From positions 1 through 54,669 of the forward strand of contig CAMDLY010000012.1 in the NCBI GenBank assembly GCA_945902115.1: a DNA stretch of 54,669 nt. The letters are read 5' to 3'. Below, piece after piece: positions 1-8,271 of this stretch. Position 1 is the stretch's first letter; every line of letters begins with the position of its first letter. The notes beneath the pieces were generated by a model that was given only the letters and a program-made list of their open reading frames with translations, ran no database searches and had not been told where the DNA came from. Source of the DNA: Lishizhenia tianjinensis (lineage in GTDB: Bacteria; Bacteroidota; Bacteroidia; Flavobacteriales_D; Crocinitomicaceae). The position numbers were made by a program, and so were the translations under genes.

Positions 1-231
1 ACGCATGAAGCCTTCGAATTGATGAAAAATAAAAATCACGATTACGGTGAGGCATGGAGAGATATGAGGGTAAGTTCTTTAACAGATTTAATTTTGACCA
101 AGATTCTTCGAATAAAGCAAATAGAGGATAACCAAGGAATAACATTAGCCAGTGAAGGAGTTGAGGGAAATTATTACGACATGTTGAATTATGCTGTCTT
201 TGCACTCATACATCTAAAAGAGTTAAAATAA
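1..231 (+). CDS. DUF1599 (Nmad1-like) protein, 5'-truncated
   Basis: The reading frame is open from base 1, so only the C-terminal 76 residues are present and the true start lies outside the window. The visible part (HDYGEAWRDMR, then LTDLILTKILRIKQIE, SEGVEGNYYDMLNYAVFAL) has the pattern of the DUF1599 / nucleotide-modification-associated domain 1 family. In Bacteroidota this family often sits just upstream of a DoxX-like protein and tpiA, as it does here. The biochemical role is not established and nothing here adds to it. The stop is followed by a 61-base gap containing a promoter for the next gene, so this is probably the end of a transcription unit. Confidence 0.75.
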   Translation, partial: THEAFELMKNKNHDYGEAWRDMRVSSLTDLILTKILRIKQIEDNQGITLASEGVEGNYYDMLNYAVFALIHLKELK

Positions 232-264
232 AGTTAAATTATTTTTTCACCTAAACAGGGTACT

Positions 265-272
265 TACTTTTG
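265..272 (+). promoter_or_regulatory. -7 promoter box for the DoxX-like gene
   Basis: TACTTTTG matches the Bacteroidota -7 consensus TAnnTTTG exactly and lies 20 bases before the ATG at 293. No clear TTTG -33 element is visible at the expected distance. Confidence 0.55.
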
Positions 273-292
273 ACTAACTAATAAACATATAC

Positions 293-1357
293 ATGGAAAA
301 CGTAAAAAAGTATTTGCCTTGGGTGGTTCGTATTCTACTTTCAGTATTCTTTTTTTTATCCGCAGCTGCTAAATTATATCCTTCACCAGTTCTAGCGATA
401 ACATCATTCGAAATGAAGCAGTTGCTTCCCATGGGTTTTAACGAGTGTTTTGCACCATTTTTTTCACGATATATTATTGCTGCTGAAATAGCATTGGGGA
501 TTGCCTTTTTACAAAATCATTTTCTTCGTTCGTTAGTAATTCCAGCTGCAACAATGATGCTAGCAGTTTTTTCCATTCACCTTACCATAGAGATATTAAA
601 TACTGGCGGTAATTCAGGAAACTGCGGTTGTTTTGGTGAGTTGATTCCCATGACACCTTTACAGTCTTTATTTAAGAATATTGCCTCAATGGGATTATTG
701 GTTTACCTCTATTTTCAAGTAAAAGACAGAGAAAAAGGTAATAACAATATTTGGTTCTTGACCAGTATTTTTGCTTTCTCCGCATTATTTATGTTCGGAT
801 TGACACCTATGAAAAGCTGTGAGGCAGAATTGTTGAATAATTCTCAAGTAATTTCAGTAGAAGATGAAAATGAAGTTGAAAGTATCATTAAAAAAGATAC
901 CGTCATTAAAGGTAAGGATACTTCGATAGTTTTAAAAAAGCTTTTCGAGCCCAAACCAGTAGTTTCACAATTTTCTGCAGCAATACCAAATATCGATAAA
1001 GGACTCAAGTTGTTGTGTTTCTTTTCACCAACTTGTGATCATTGCCAAGCGGCAGGCAAGGATATCGTTTCAATTTTGGCAAAATCCAACATCAAACCCA
1101 AAGTTCATATTGCTTTTCAAGAAGAACCAGAAGAGGTACCTAATTTCTTTAATATTATAGGAAAGGAATTTACTCATCAGGTTTTTGAAATTCGTCAATT
1201 TATGAAAGTCTTTGGCATATCTAACGATGTGCCTGGGATTGTTCTCTTGTGGAATGGAAACATCATTAAATTCTACCAAGGAAATGGTGATGCGGCCTTC
1301 TCGAAAGACAAACTGGCTAAAGACCTTAAAGAGATAGAAAGGTTGCAGAAGCAGTAG
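293..1357 (+). CDS. BT_3928-type DoxX/MauE membrane protein with C-terminal thioredoxin-like domain
   Basis: 354 residues. The first ~170 residues contain four or five hydrophobic helices (near 10-28, 57-74, 80-102, 127-143, 152-170) and an NCGCFGE motif at about 110-116, as in the MauE/DoxX-like branch usually annotated as BT_3928 family in Bacteroidota. After a charged linker (about 175-235) comes a region starting CFFSPTCDHC with a CxxC pair at C248 and C251, which looks like a thioredoxin fold. Helix count and signal-free start suggest it faces the periplasm, so I infer a membrane-bound thiol/disulfide or quinone-linked redox role; the substrate is unknown. It has its own promoter and is followed by tpiA after 61 bases. 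Confidence 0.8.
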   Translation: MENVKKYLPWVVRILLSVFFFLSAAAKLYPSPVLAITSFEMKQLLPMGFNECFAPFFSRYIIAAEIALGIAFLQNHFLRSLVIPAATMMLAVFSIHLTIEILNTGGNSGNCGCFGELIPMTPLQSLFKNIASMGLLVYLYFQVKDREKGNNNIWFLTSIFAFSALFMFGLTPMKSCEAELLNNSQVISVEDENEVESIIKKDTVIKGKDTSIVLKKLFEPKPVVSQFSAAIPNIDKGLKLLCFFSPTCDHCQAAGKDIVSILAKSNIKPKVHIAFQEEPEEVPNFFNIIGKEFTHQVFEIRQFMKVFGISNDVPGIVLLWNGNIIKFYQGNGDAAFSKDKLAKDLKEIERLQKQ

Positions 1358-1377
1358 CTTGTTGAAAACTTAACAAG
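1358..1377. other. small inverted repeat between the DoxX-like gene and tpiA
   Basis: CTTGTT and AACAAG form a perfect 6-bp stem around an 8-base loop directly after the stop codon of the upstream gene. There is no T-run after it, so it is at best a weak terminator or an operator. Confidence 0.3.
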
Positions 1378-1407
1378 GTGGATAGTTATCACTTTTTCAA
1401 ATATCCT

Positions 1408-1415
1408 TAATTTAG
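1408..1415 (+). promoter_or_regulatory. possible -7 box of tpiA, 3 bases before the ATG
   Basis: TAATTTAG differs from TAnnTTTG at one position and ends only three bases before the tpiA ATG. If used, transcription would start at or beside the start codon (leaderless). Confidence 0.35.
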
Positions 1416-1418
1416 GGT

Positions 1419-2192
1419 ATGAGAAAAAAAATAGTTGCGGCTAATTGGAAGATGAATCTTCTGCAACATGAGGCTGCAACATTTATGACCTCACTTTCAG
1501 AAAGTTCTCTTTCTTCATCCACAGGGCCGGATGTAGTTGTTTTTCCGCCTTCTATTTATATTGAAAACCTTATAACTTTAAATACCGCAGATGTGAGATT
1601 CGGGGCGCAAAATGCGTATTTCAAAGAATCCGGAGCATACACAGGTGAAATTAGTTTTGGTCAACTTAAGTCGATTGGCTGTTCTGTGATCCTCGTAGGA
1701 CATAGCGAGAGAAGAACAGAATTCTCGGAGTCTCCTTCCGTCATAAAAAAGAAAATAGATGCTGCTTTAGGCAATGATTTCGACTGTATTTTGTGCATTG
1801 GCGAATCCCTTTCTATTCGTGAGATGGGTGCACACCTCGAATTTTTAAAAAATCAGTTATTGGAATCTATTGAACACCTCAATGAAAATCAAGTCGCTAA
1901 AATTAGCATCGCCTATGAGCCTATTTGGGCTATAGGTACAGGCTTAACCGCAACAGTTCATCAGGTCAATGAAGTACATGACTTTCTTCGAAGTACTTTA
2001 ATAGATAAATTTCCAGAAGCAGGAAATAATGTGCGAATATTATACGGTGGAAGTTGTAACGAAGAAAACGCAAATGAGTTATTTGCTTGCTTAAATGTCG
2101 ATGGAGGATTAATAGGTGGGGCATCTCTTGACGTAAATAAATTTCTGAAAATAATACATGCAGCAAATGAAGTATCTCGAATTGAGCATTGA
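1419..2192 (+). CDS. tpiA: triose-phosphate isomerase
   Basis: Interconverts dihydroxyacetone phosphate and glyceraldehyde 3-phosphate in the cytosol (glycolysis/gluconeogenesis). All hallmarks are present: AANWKMN near the start with Asn9 and Lys11, VGHSERR with the catalytic His95, the signature AYEPIWAIGTG with the catalytic base Glu167, and the phosphate-binding YGGS (about 209) and DGGLIGGASL (about 228) loops. The length of 257 residues is normal for the family. The 3' end overlaps prmA, an arrangement suggesting translational coupling. Confidence 0.97.
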   Translation: MRKKIVAANWKMNLLQHEAATFMTSLSESSLSSSTGPDVVVFPPSIYIENLITLNTADVRFGAQNAYFKESGAYTGEISFGQLKSIGCSVILVGHSERRTEFSESPSVIKKKIDAALGNDFDCILCIGESLSIREMGAHLEFLKNQLLESIEHLNENQVAKISIAYEPIWAIGTGLTATVHQVNEVHDFLRSTLIDKFPEAGNNVRILYGGSCNEENANELFACLNVDGGLIGGASLDVNKFLKIIHAANEVSRIEH

Positions 2193-3003
2193 TGCAGTAA
2201 TCAAAGAACCGTGGAATGAGATCCTGATTTCAGATCTTTCCGACATCGGATTTGAAAGTTTTTTAGAGGATGAAAGCGGTGTCTTAAAAGCATATATTGG
2301 TATTTCTAGTTTCGATGAAGAAAAGCTAAATATGCTATTGAAAAATAGAAAGCAGCATGTATCTTTAACGCATCAAACGCAGGTGCTACCGGAGGAAAAT
2401 TGGAATGCCGCCTGGGAGGCACAATTCAGCCCTGTATTGATAGGTAATCAATTAGAAATTATAGCTCCTTTTCATGTTAGTACAATAAAAAATGGTTATA
2501 CACTAGTGATTGAACCAAAAATGACATTCGGCACAGGTCACCATCAAACAACTTATCTTATCTGTTCTTATTTGCTAAAATACCCTCCTATCGATAAGCA
2601 AGTATTAGACATGGGCACGGGTACAGGTGTTTTAGCGATTTTATCTGAAAAACTTGGTGCAAAATCCATCGACGCTGTGGAAATTGAGGATTGGTCTGTA
2701 GAAAATGCAAACGAAAATGCGGAGAGGAATAACTGCTCTCGGATAAAAGTTATTCATGGATCTAAGGAGCAAATACCTGACAAATATTACGACTTAATAC
2801 TTGCAAACATCAACCGAAATATTTTAGAAGATCAACTTTCAGCATACGCAAAGCAGGCGAATTCTGGCAGTACCTTATTGCTTTCAGGATTTTTCTCAAC
2901 CGATGATAGCCAACTGAAGGAAATCGCGGTACAAAATGACTATGAATTTGGATCTAATTATTCTAAGGATGATTGGTCTATGCTACAATTTATTAAACGA
3001 TGA
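2158..3003 (+). CDS. prmA: ribosomal protein L11 methyltransferase
   Basis: SAM-dependent methyltransferase that methylates ribosomal protein L11. Visible motifs are MTFGTGHH (about 122-129), the SAM-binding DMGTGTGVLAI (about 151-161) and LANINRNIL, all diagnostic of PrmA. Two in-frame ATGs are possible, 2158 and 2167; the second gives MKYLELSIDAV, closer to the usual N-terminus, so the true start may be nine bases downstream. It overlaps tpiA by 35 (or 26) bases and its stop codon overlaps the next start in ATGA, so the three genes are probably translationally coupled. Confidence 0.93.
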   Translation: MQQMKYLELSIDAVIKEPWNEILISDLSDIGFESFLEDESGVLKAYIGISSFDEEKLNMLLKNRKQHVSLTHQTQVLPEENWNAAWEAQFSPVLIGNQLEIIAPFHVSTIKNGYTLVIEPKMTFGTGHHQTTYLICSYLLKYPPIDKQVLDMGTGTGVLAILSEKLGAKSIDAVEIEDWSVENANENAERNNCSRIKVIHGSKEQIPDKYYDLILANINRNILEDQLSAYAKQANSGSTLLLSGFFSTDDSQLKEIAVQNDYEFGSNYSKDDWSMLQFIKR

Positions 3004-6000
3004 ATAAACTCCATTTCTTTATATTAATTTCAATAATTACTCCCTGGCTTAATGCCCAATCTTTTACGAAGGATAAGGAAAAGTTTAACAAGGATTGGAG
3101 TAAATTTCAATTGGAAGAGAAATCTAGTGATTTTTGTAAGAAAGAACTAGAGAAGCTCGTAAAGTCCCCACAGATTTCCGATGCTAAATTCTCTAAATTG
3201 GTTGATGGCTGCAACAACCTTGAAAAAAAAGGATTTCAAGTCAATACTGATGTATATAATTTCATGTTGGCGTACGTATTTCAGTATGTAAATAAATTCG
3301 ATTCAGAATTCATTGCAGAATGGGGTGAAATTTTTTCTGATTTTCAAGAAAAACAACCCGATCAAATCTCCGACTTTTTACTTTTCTCTGCCAATTTCTT
3401 TAGATACAACGCCTTAATTATTGACGCCAATTTTAGTTGGAATTACCAAAAGGGAAATTTTCAATGGTTGCGGGATAAAAAGCTTCAACTGCGGTGTGAA
3501 GGAGGTGACCTATTTTGTCGAATTCCTATTCGAGGAACCAAGGGAGATTCAATTCACGTGAAATCCACAACAGGTATTTTTGATTTTTCGACAAAACGCT
3601 GGGAAGGAAAAGGCGGGATAATTACCTGGGAAAAGGTGAAAATAAAAAAAGATGAGACTTTCGCGACCTTAAAAGGATATAAATTAGACCTTAATAAAAC
3701 GACACTGAAAGTTGATACGGTTGCCTTAACCACACCTTATTTTCAACAACCTATTTTGGGTAAATTAACTGATAAAACCGTTTTAGATATTTCTGAAGGC
3801 GAAATGGTTCCTCAATTTGTTTCTTTTGAAAAGCGTTTAAAAATTCCGAATCTGAGGAAGAATATTGATTACGATGGGAGCTTCACGCTTGAGGGTAACG
3901 AATTTGTAGGTAAGGGAATTGAGAGCAAGCCAGCAAAAATGCAATTCAAGGTTTCTGATAAAATTCAAGTTGAAGTTTCAGCGCTCTCTTATCAAATTAC
4001 ACCCAGAAGTATTATTTCTAAGGACTGTTCACTTAAATTGTTATATAAATCAGGAGACTCTTTATTTTTAAAGAAGGGTTTTTTAACTTATGACTTGGGT
4101 TCTGAGGAACTTAAAATAACAGTTGGTAACACTGGCGGAATCAATATTCCTTTTTGGGATAGTTTTTTCAAAATCTATGTCAAGGCACCAGTCTTAGTAT
4201 GGAATGCTAAGACAAATGAGGCATACTACACATTCGATGTAGGGACCTCTCAAGAACAGAAATACGCCGTGTTTGAGTCCAAGGATAATTTTGACGGTAG
4301 GATGTATGCAAAATATAAACCAGCCAGTTCAGAGCATCCTTTCGAACTTATTGTTAAAAAAGTTGAAGCCACAGATCGGCTAGAGTTTGGTGAAGGCGAA
4401 CTGGCCTCAGCGATGAATCGTATTGTAGACCAAATCAAACCCCTTATCGTTGATATGATGTCTGACGGATTTGTCCAATACAACAGTACTACCAAGAAAA
4501 TCAAAGTTGAACAGAAATTAATAGATTATGTGAAAGCCCAAAGTGGAGAAAAAGATTTTGATAATTTATCTATTACCGCTGATTTTAGACCTATCAAGAA
4601 TAAAATTAGCGATGAGGATATTCGAAAGAATCCGGAATTGGCAGATGAGCGGATTAACATTAATGCACGAAATAGAAGTAAGCAATTAAGCACCCAATTT
4701 GCTTCCATACAAATTGAAAATCTTGAAATGAAAATTTTTGAGGTGGACGAGGTAGTTCTCTCTGAAAGCCAAAACGTTTCGCTATATTGTGATTCTTCTA
4801 ACATAACCATGAAGTCGAATAGAGACATATATTTTTCTGGTTGGGTTATGGCAGGAAAGTTGAATCTTTTTTGTAAGAATGCCTTCTTTGACTATGAAAA
4901 TTTCAAATTAAACATTTTAGCTTCCCAAGATGCCTATTTCGTTCTGAATCCATTAAAATCGGAAGATGGGAATCAACCAATTTCATCGCCATCTTCTATC
5001 AGTCATTTGACGGGGGAAATTAAAATAGATGACCCTCTTTCTAAAGCTGGCAAAAAATCAAAAATGGATCAGTTTCCGAAATTAGTTACTCGCTTAAATT
5101 CAAAAGTTTATTATAACGATAAATCTATACTCAATGGAGCGTATGACTCTACACGTTTTTTCTATGAAATTTGGCCTTTTGAACTCGATAGCCTTGATAA
5201 TTTTAAGGAGAATTCACTGGCCTTCAGTGGGGAGCTAGTTTCGGGAGGTATTTTCCCGCGGTTAAAGGAAAAACTCATCGTTATGAATGATTATTCACTG
5301 GGATTTTTTACTAAGGCCCCAGAGGAGGGCTTACCATTTTATGGCACAGAGACTTCCTACAAAAATAAAATAGCGCTTTCAAATAGGGGCTTGCAAGGTT
5401 CGGGAACAATTGATTTTCTTGAGTCAAGCGCTATATCAAAGTTATTGACCTTTTTACCGGATTCAACCATAGGTATAGCGCAATTTAGCAATAAACGAAA
5501 GGTAACAGAAGTTGAGTTTCCCGAGGCTAACTCTCCTGCGGCGCTTATTAGTTACCAACCTAAACTCGGTGTATTAAAAGTTTCAAGTTACAAGGATCAA
5601 TTAATTTCCATGTTTGATAAAGAAATTACGTTAAAAGGGACACTTATACTACAAAAGTCTGGTGCGACTGGATCCGGATTGATTCAATTTAAGGAGGCAT
5701 CCTTGGAGTCCAAGGCATTTAACTTTAACCATGAAGAAATTGATTCGGAAAACGCGAATTTTGCTCTTAGAAATCGCTTTACGGGTTTTGGGGAAAATCC
5801 ATTGGCTATTCAGTCAGATGGTGTAAAAAGTCATGTTTCGTTTAAGGAAAGATCAGGAGTGTTTAACTCTAGTGGTAGTAAACGGATTAAATTCCCTGCT
5901 AATAATTATTACTGTCAAATGGATAAATTTATCTGGCAAATGGATGGTGAAGCGATAGATTTTGAGAAAAATGGAAATGGTGAAACTAGCTTTGAAAGTG

Positions 6001-7601
6001 ATTTAGGCTTAGTAGTAAATAACTTTTTTTCAATGGAACCAGAACAAGATTCTTTGCAATTCAAATCATTAAGTGCAACTTATGATTTAAAAACCCAATC
6101 AATCAATTGCCGAAGAGTTGAATTTGTTCAAGTAGGAGATGCGAGGATTTATCCAGACTCCATGTTGCTTAGGATCCGGAAAGCGGCAAAAATGGACCCC
6201 TTGAAAAATGCCACAATTATATCAAATTTTATCACGAAATACCATAAATTCATTGACGCAAATGTCTCCATTACTTCGAGGTTAGCTTACGAGGGAAATT
6301 GTATATTTCCTTTTTACGATCGGGATAGTTCATTAACGACAATTCCATTGCAATCAATTCAATATAGAAAAGATAAAAAAGAAACGGTTGCTATTGGTGA
6401 AATTCCTGAAAATAGAAAATTTAAGTTGAGTAATGAATTTGATTACTATGGTAAAATTGCGGTTCATGCTTCAAATCCCGGTCTTTTTCTAACCGGCTCG
6501 ACGAGAATCAATCATGCATGTGCATATGATAAGACTTGGTTTAGTTTCAGTGATACCGTGAATCCAAAAATGATACAAATTCCTGTAGCACCTCAATTGG
6601 CGAATTCAAAAAATGAGATGGTACTCTCTGGATTTGCATGGAGAAATTCCTTGAAACTTGATAGTTTAAGAATATACTCAGGCTTCCTCTCAAAGAAGGA
6701 GCGAGAATCGGATGTGGAATTATTGTCGGCAAGTGGTTATGTTCAATTTAACTATGATGCTGATGAGTTTCAAATAGGGTCTAAAGATAGATTGTTGAAG
6801 AAAGATACCTTATCCGCATTTTACACTTTACACTTAGGTACTTGTATTTTAAGTGGTTTGGGCCCAGTAAATCTCGGAATTAATTTTGGGGAAACATCTG
6901 TAAAAGCATACGGTAAACTAGAATTCAATCCCAATGAAAAAAAGACCAATTCCTATTTGAATTTAGCCATAGACATGCAATTACCAAAGGATGTCATGCA
7001 GATAATTGCTAATAAAATTAAGGCTGATGAGGTACTTAAGGAAATGGATTTGAAGGCCGGAAAATATGCTCTGAAAAATAATTTTGCATACTGGTTGGGT
7101 GACGAGCATGAGAAAATTTTCAAGGACTTTGATGAAGATAAATTAAGAAAAATGCCTGAAAAACTAGAGCAAACACTTGTGCTTTCAGGCGTTAAATTGG
7201 AGAGTTTGTCGGCCAGTGCAGCTGGAGGAAGGAAAGCAGAAAGAGGTTTTCTAAGCGATAAAAATACAACTATAGGTGTAGTAAGTATTTCGGGCATACC
7301 AGTTCTTCGAGAAGTCAATACTCGACTATTTTTCGCACAAAGACATTCTTCGGAAGAAACCCAGTTTTTTGCAATTAATTTTGATGTCAGTGAAGAGAAA
7401 TTTTTCTACTTGAATCATCAAATGGATAATAAAAAAGAGGCAACCTTGAGTTTTGTCAGCAACGACTCCGACTTGAAAAAATCAATATTAGCAATCAAAC
7501 CTAAAAAACGTAATGCAAAAAACTTTAAATTTGACCTAGTTGAAGGATCTGATGCCAATAACTTATTGGCTAAATTTAAGAGTGTTTTTCAATATAAATA
7601 G
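3000..7601 (+). CDS. very large secreted protein of unknown function
   Basis: 1533 residues with an N-terminal signal peptide (MNKLHFFILISIITPWLNAQ, cleavage after the AQ). I do not recognise any catalytic domain. The sequence is rich in short alternating hydrophobic/polar segments, as expected of a mostly beta-stranded cell-surface or periplasmic protein, and has few cysteines. Its closing part includes a helical segment (about 1315-1400, with LKAGKYALKNNFAYWLG). The ATG overlaps the prmA stop by four bases and plsY starts five bases after its stop, so it is locked into a housekeeping operon. A structural or assembly role in the envelope is only an inference from the signal peptide and the neighbouring plsY. 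Confidence 0.7.
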   Translation: MNKLHFFILISIITPWLNAQSFTKDKEKFNKDWSKFQLEEKSSDFCKKELEKLVKSPQISDAKFSKLVDGCNNLEKKGFQVNTDVYNFMLAYVFQYVNKFDSEFIAEWGEIFSDFQEKQPDQISDFLLFSANFFRYNALIIDANFSWNYQKGNFQWLRDKKLQLRCEGGDLFCRIPIRGTKGDSIHVKSTTGIFDFSTKRWEGKGGIITWEKVKIKKDETFATLKGYKLDLNKTTLKVDTVALTTPYFQQPILGKLTDKTVLDISEGEMVPQFVSFEKRLKIPNLRKNIDYDGSFTLEGNEFVGKGIESKPAKMQFKVSDKIQVEVSALSYQITPRSIISKDCSLKLLYKSGDSLFLKKGFLTYDLGSEELKITVGNTGGINIPFWDSFFKIYVKAPVLVWNAKTNEAYYTFDVGTSQEQKYAVFESKDNFDGRMYAKYKPASSEHPFELIVKKVEATDRLEFGEGELASAMNRIVDQIKPLIVDMMSDGFVQYNSTTKKIKVEQKLIDYVKAQSGEKDFDNLSITADFRPIKNKISDEDIRKNPELADERININARNRSKQLSTQFASIQIENLEMKIFEVDEVVLSESQNVSLYCDSSNITMKSNRDIYFSGWVMAGKLNLFCKNAFFDYENFKLNILASQDAYFVLNPLKSEDGNQPISSPSSISHLTGEIKIDDPLSKAGKKSKMDQFPKLVTRLNSKVYYNDKSILNGAYDSTRFFYEIWPFELDSLDNFKENSLAFSGELVSGGIFPRLKEKLIVMNDYSLGFFTKAPEEGLPFYGTETSYKNKIALSNRGLQGSGTIDFLESSAISKLLTFLPDSTIGIAQFSNKRKVTEVEFPEANSPAALISYQPKLGVLKVSSYKDQLISMFDKEITLKGTLILQKSGATGSGLIQFKEASLESKAFNFNHEEIDSENANFALRNRFTGFGENPLAIQSDGVKSHVSFKERSGVFNSSGSKRIKFPANNYYCQMDKFIWQMDGEAIDFEKNGNGETSFESDLGLVVNNFFSMEPEQDSLQFKSLSATYDLKTQSINCRRVEFVQVGDARIYPDSMLLRIRKAAKMDPLKNATIISNFITKYHKFIDANVSITSRLAYEGNCIFPFYDRDSSLTTIPLQSIQYRKDKKETVAIGEIPENRKFKLSNEFDYYGKIAVHASNPGLFLTGSTRINHACAYDKTWFSFSDTVNPKMIQIPVAPQLANSKNEMVLSGFAWRNSLKLDSLRIYSGFLSKKERESDVELLSASGYVQFNYDADEFQIGSKDRLLKKDTLSAFYTLHLGTCILSGLGPVNLGINFGETSVKAYGKLEFNPNEKKTNSYLNLAIDMQLPKDVMQIIANKIKADEVLKEMDLKAGKYALKNNFAYWLGDEHEKIFKDFDEDKLRKMPEKLEQTLVLSGVKLESLSASAAGGRKAERGFLSDKNTTIGVVSISGIPVLREVNTRLFFAQRHSSEETQFFAINFDVSEEKFFYLNHQMDNKKEATLSFVSNDSDLKKSILAIKPKKRNAKNFKFDLVEGSDANNLLAKFKSVFQYK

Positions 7602-7606
7602 GCGAA

Positions 7607-8236
7607 ATGTTACTGACTGTAATAATTGTATTGGCATATTTTATCGGTTCAATACCTACCGCTGTTTGGTTGGGAAAGCGCTTTCATGGCATCGATGTTA
7701 GGGATTATGGAAGTAAGAATGCAGGTGCAACGAATACCTTTAGAATTTTAGGAAAGAAATTGGGTTGGGCAGTATTACTGATTGATATATTAAAGGGTAC
7801 ATTGTGTACCTCTCTTCCGTTTTTCTTTGTTGATTTTTATATTGGTTTTAAAGATGAAGAGTTGATTTTGCAATTGTGTGGAGGGTTTTCCTCAGTCTTA
7901 GGGCATGTATTCCCAGTATATGCTGGATTCAGAGGAGGTAAAGGGGTTGCTACTTCTCTAGGTATAGTTTTTGGAATTAATCCTCTAGGTGCTTTAATTT
8001 GCCTTGGATTTTTCTTATTTATTTTTATTTCTTTTAGATTTGTTTCTCTTGGTGCTATAACAGCTGCTTTAGCTTTTCCATTCATTAGCTTTTTTCTTTT
8101 GAGAGAGGATCAACGAATAATGATCATTTTCACCATGATATTATCATTGGTTGTTATTGCTGCCCACCGTAAAAATATAAGAAGACTTTTAAGAGGTGAA
8201 GAGAACAAAATGAACCTTTTGAAAAAGAAGGCGTAA
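7607..8236 (+). CDS. plsY: glycerol-3-phosphate acyltransferase PlsY
   Basis: Integral membrane enzyme that transfers the acyl group of acyl-phosphate to glycerol 3-phosphate, the first step of phospholipid synthesis. Three conserved PlsY loops are visible: GSIPTAVWLGK near the start, GSKNAGATNTFRILGKKLG (about 35-53) and GHVFPVYAGFRGGKGVATSLG (about 100-120). At least five hydrophobic helices fill the remaining sequence; 209 residues is a normal length. It follows the 1533-residue protein by five bases, consistent with one transcript. Confidence 0.96.
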   Translation: MLLTVIIVLAYFIGSIPTAVWLGKRFHGIDVRDYGSKNAGATNTFRILGKKLGWAVLLIDILKGTLCTSLPFFFVDFYIGFKDEELILQLCGGFSSVLGHVFPVYAGFRGGKGVATSLGIVFGINPLGALICLGFFLFIFISFRFVSLGAITAALAFPFISFFLLREDQRIMIIFTMILSLVVIAAHRKNIRRLLRGEENKMNLLKKKA

Positions 8237-8269
8237 TTGTTGTGTACTTATAATTTAATGTAATTCGCC
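8230..8269. other. imperfect inverted repeat between plsY and the PD40/SPOR gene
   Basis: GGCG(T)AATT at 8230-8238 can pair with AATTCGCC at 8262-8269 with one bulged base and a loop of about 23 bases. It overlaps the plsY stop and lies just before the TTG start of the next gene. There is no T-run; it could be an attenuating hairpin or chance. Confidence 0.25.
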
Positions 8270-8271
8270 GT

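Noticed and set aside
7837..8085. Minus-strand frame inside plsY
   Set aside because: plsY is fully supported by conserved motifs; the shadow has no recognisable feature.
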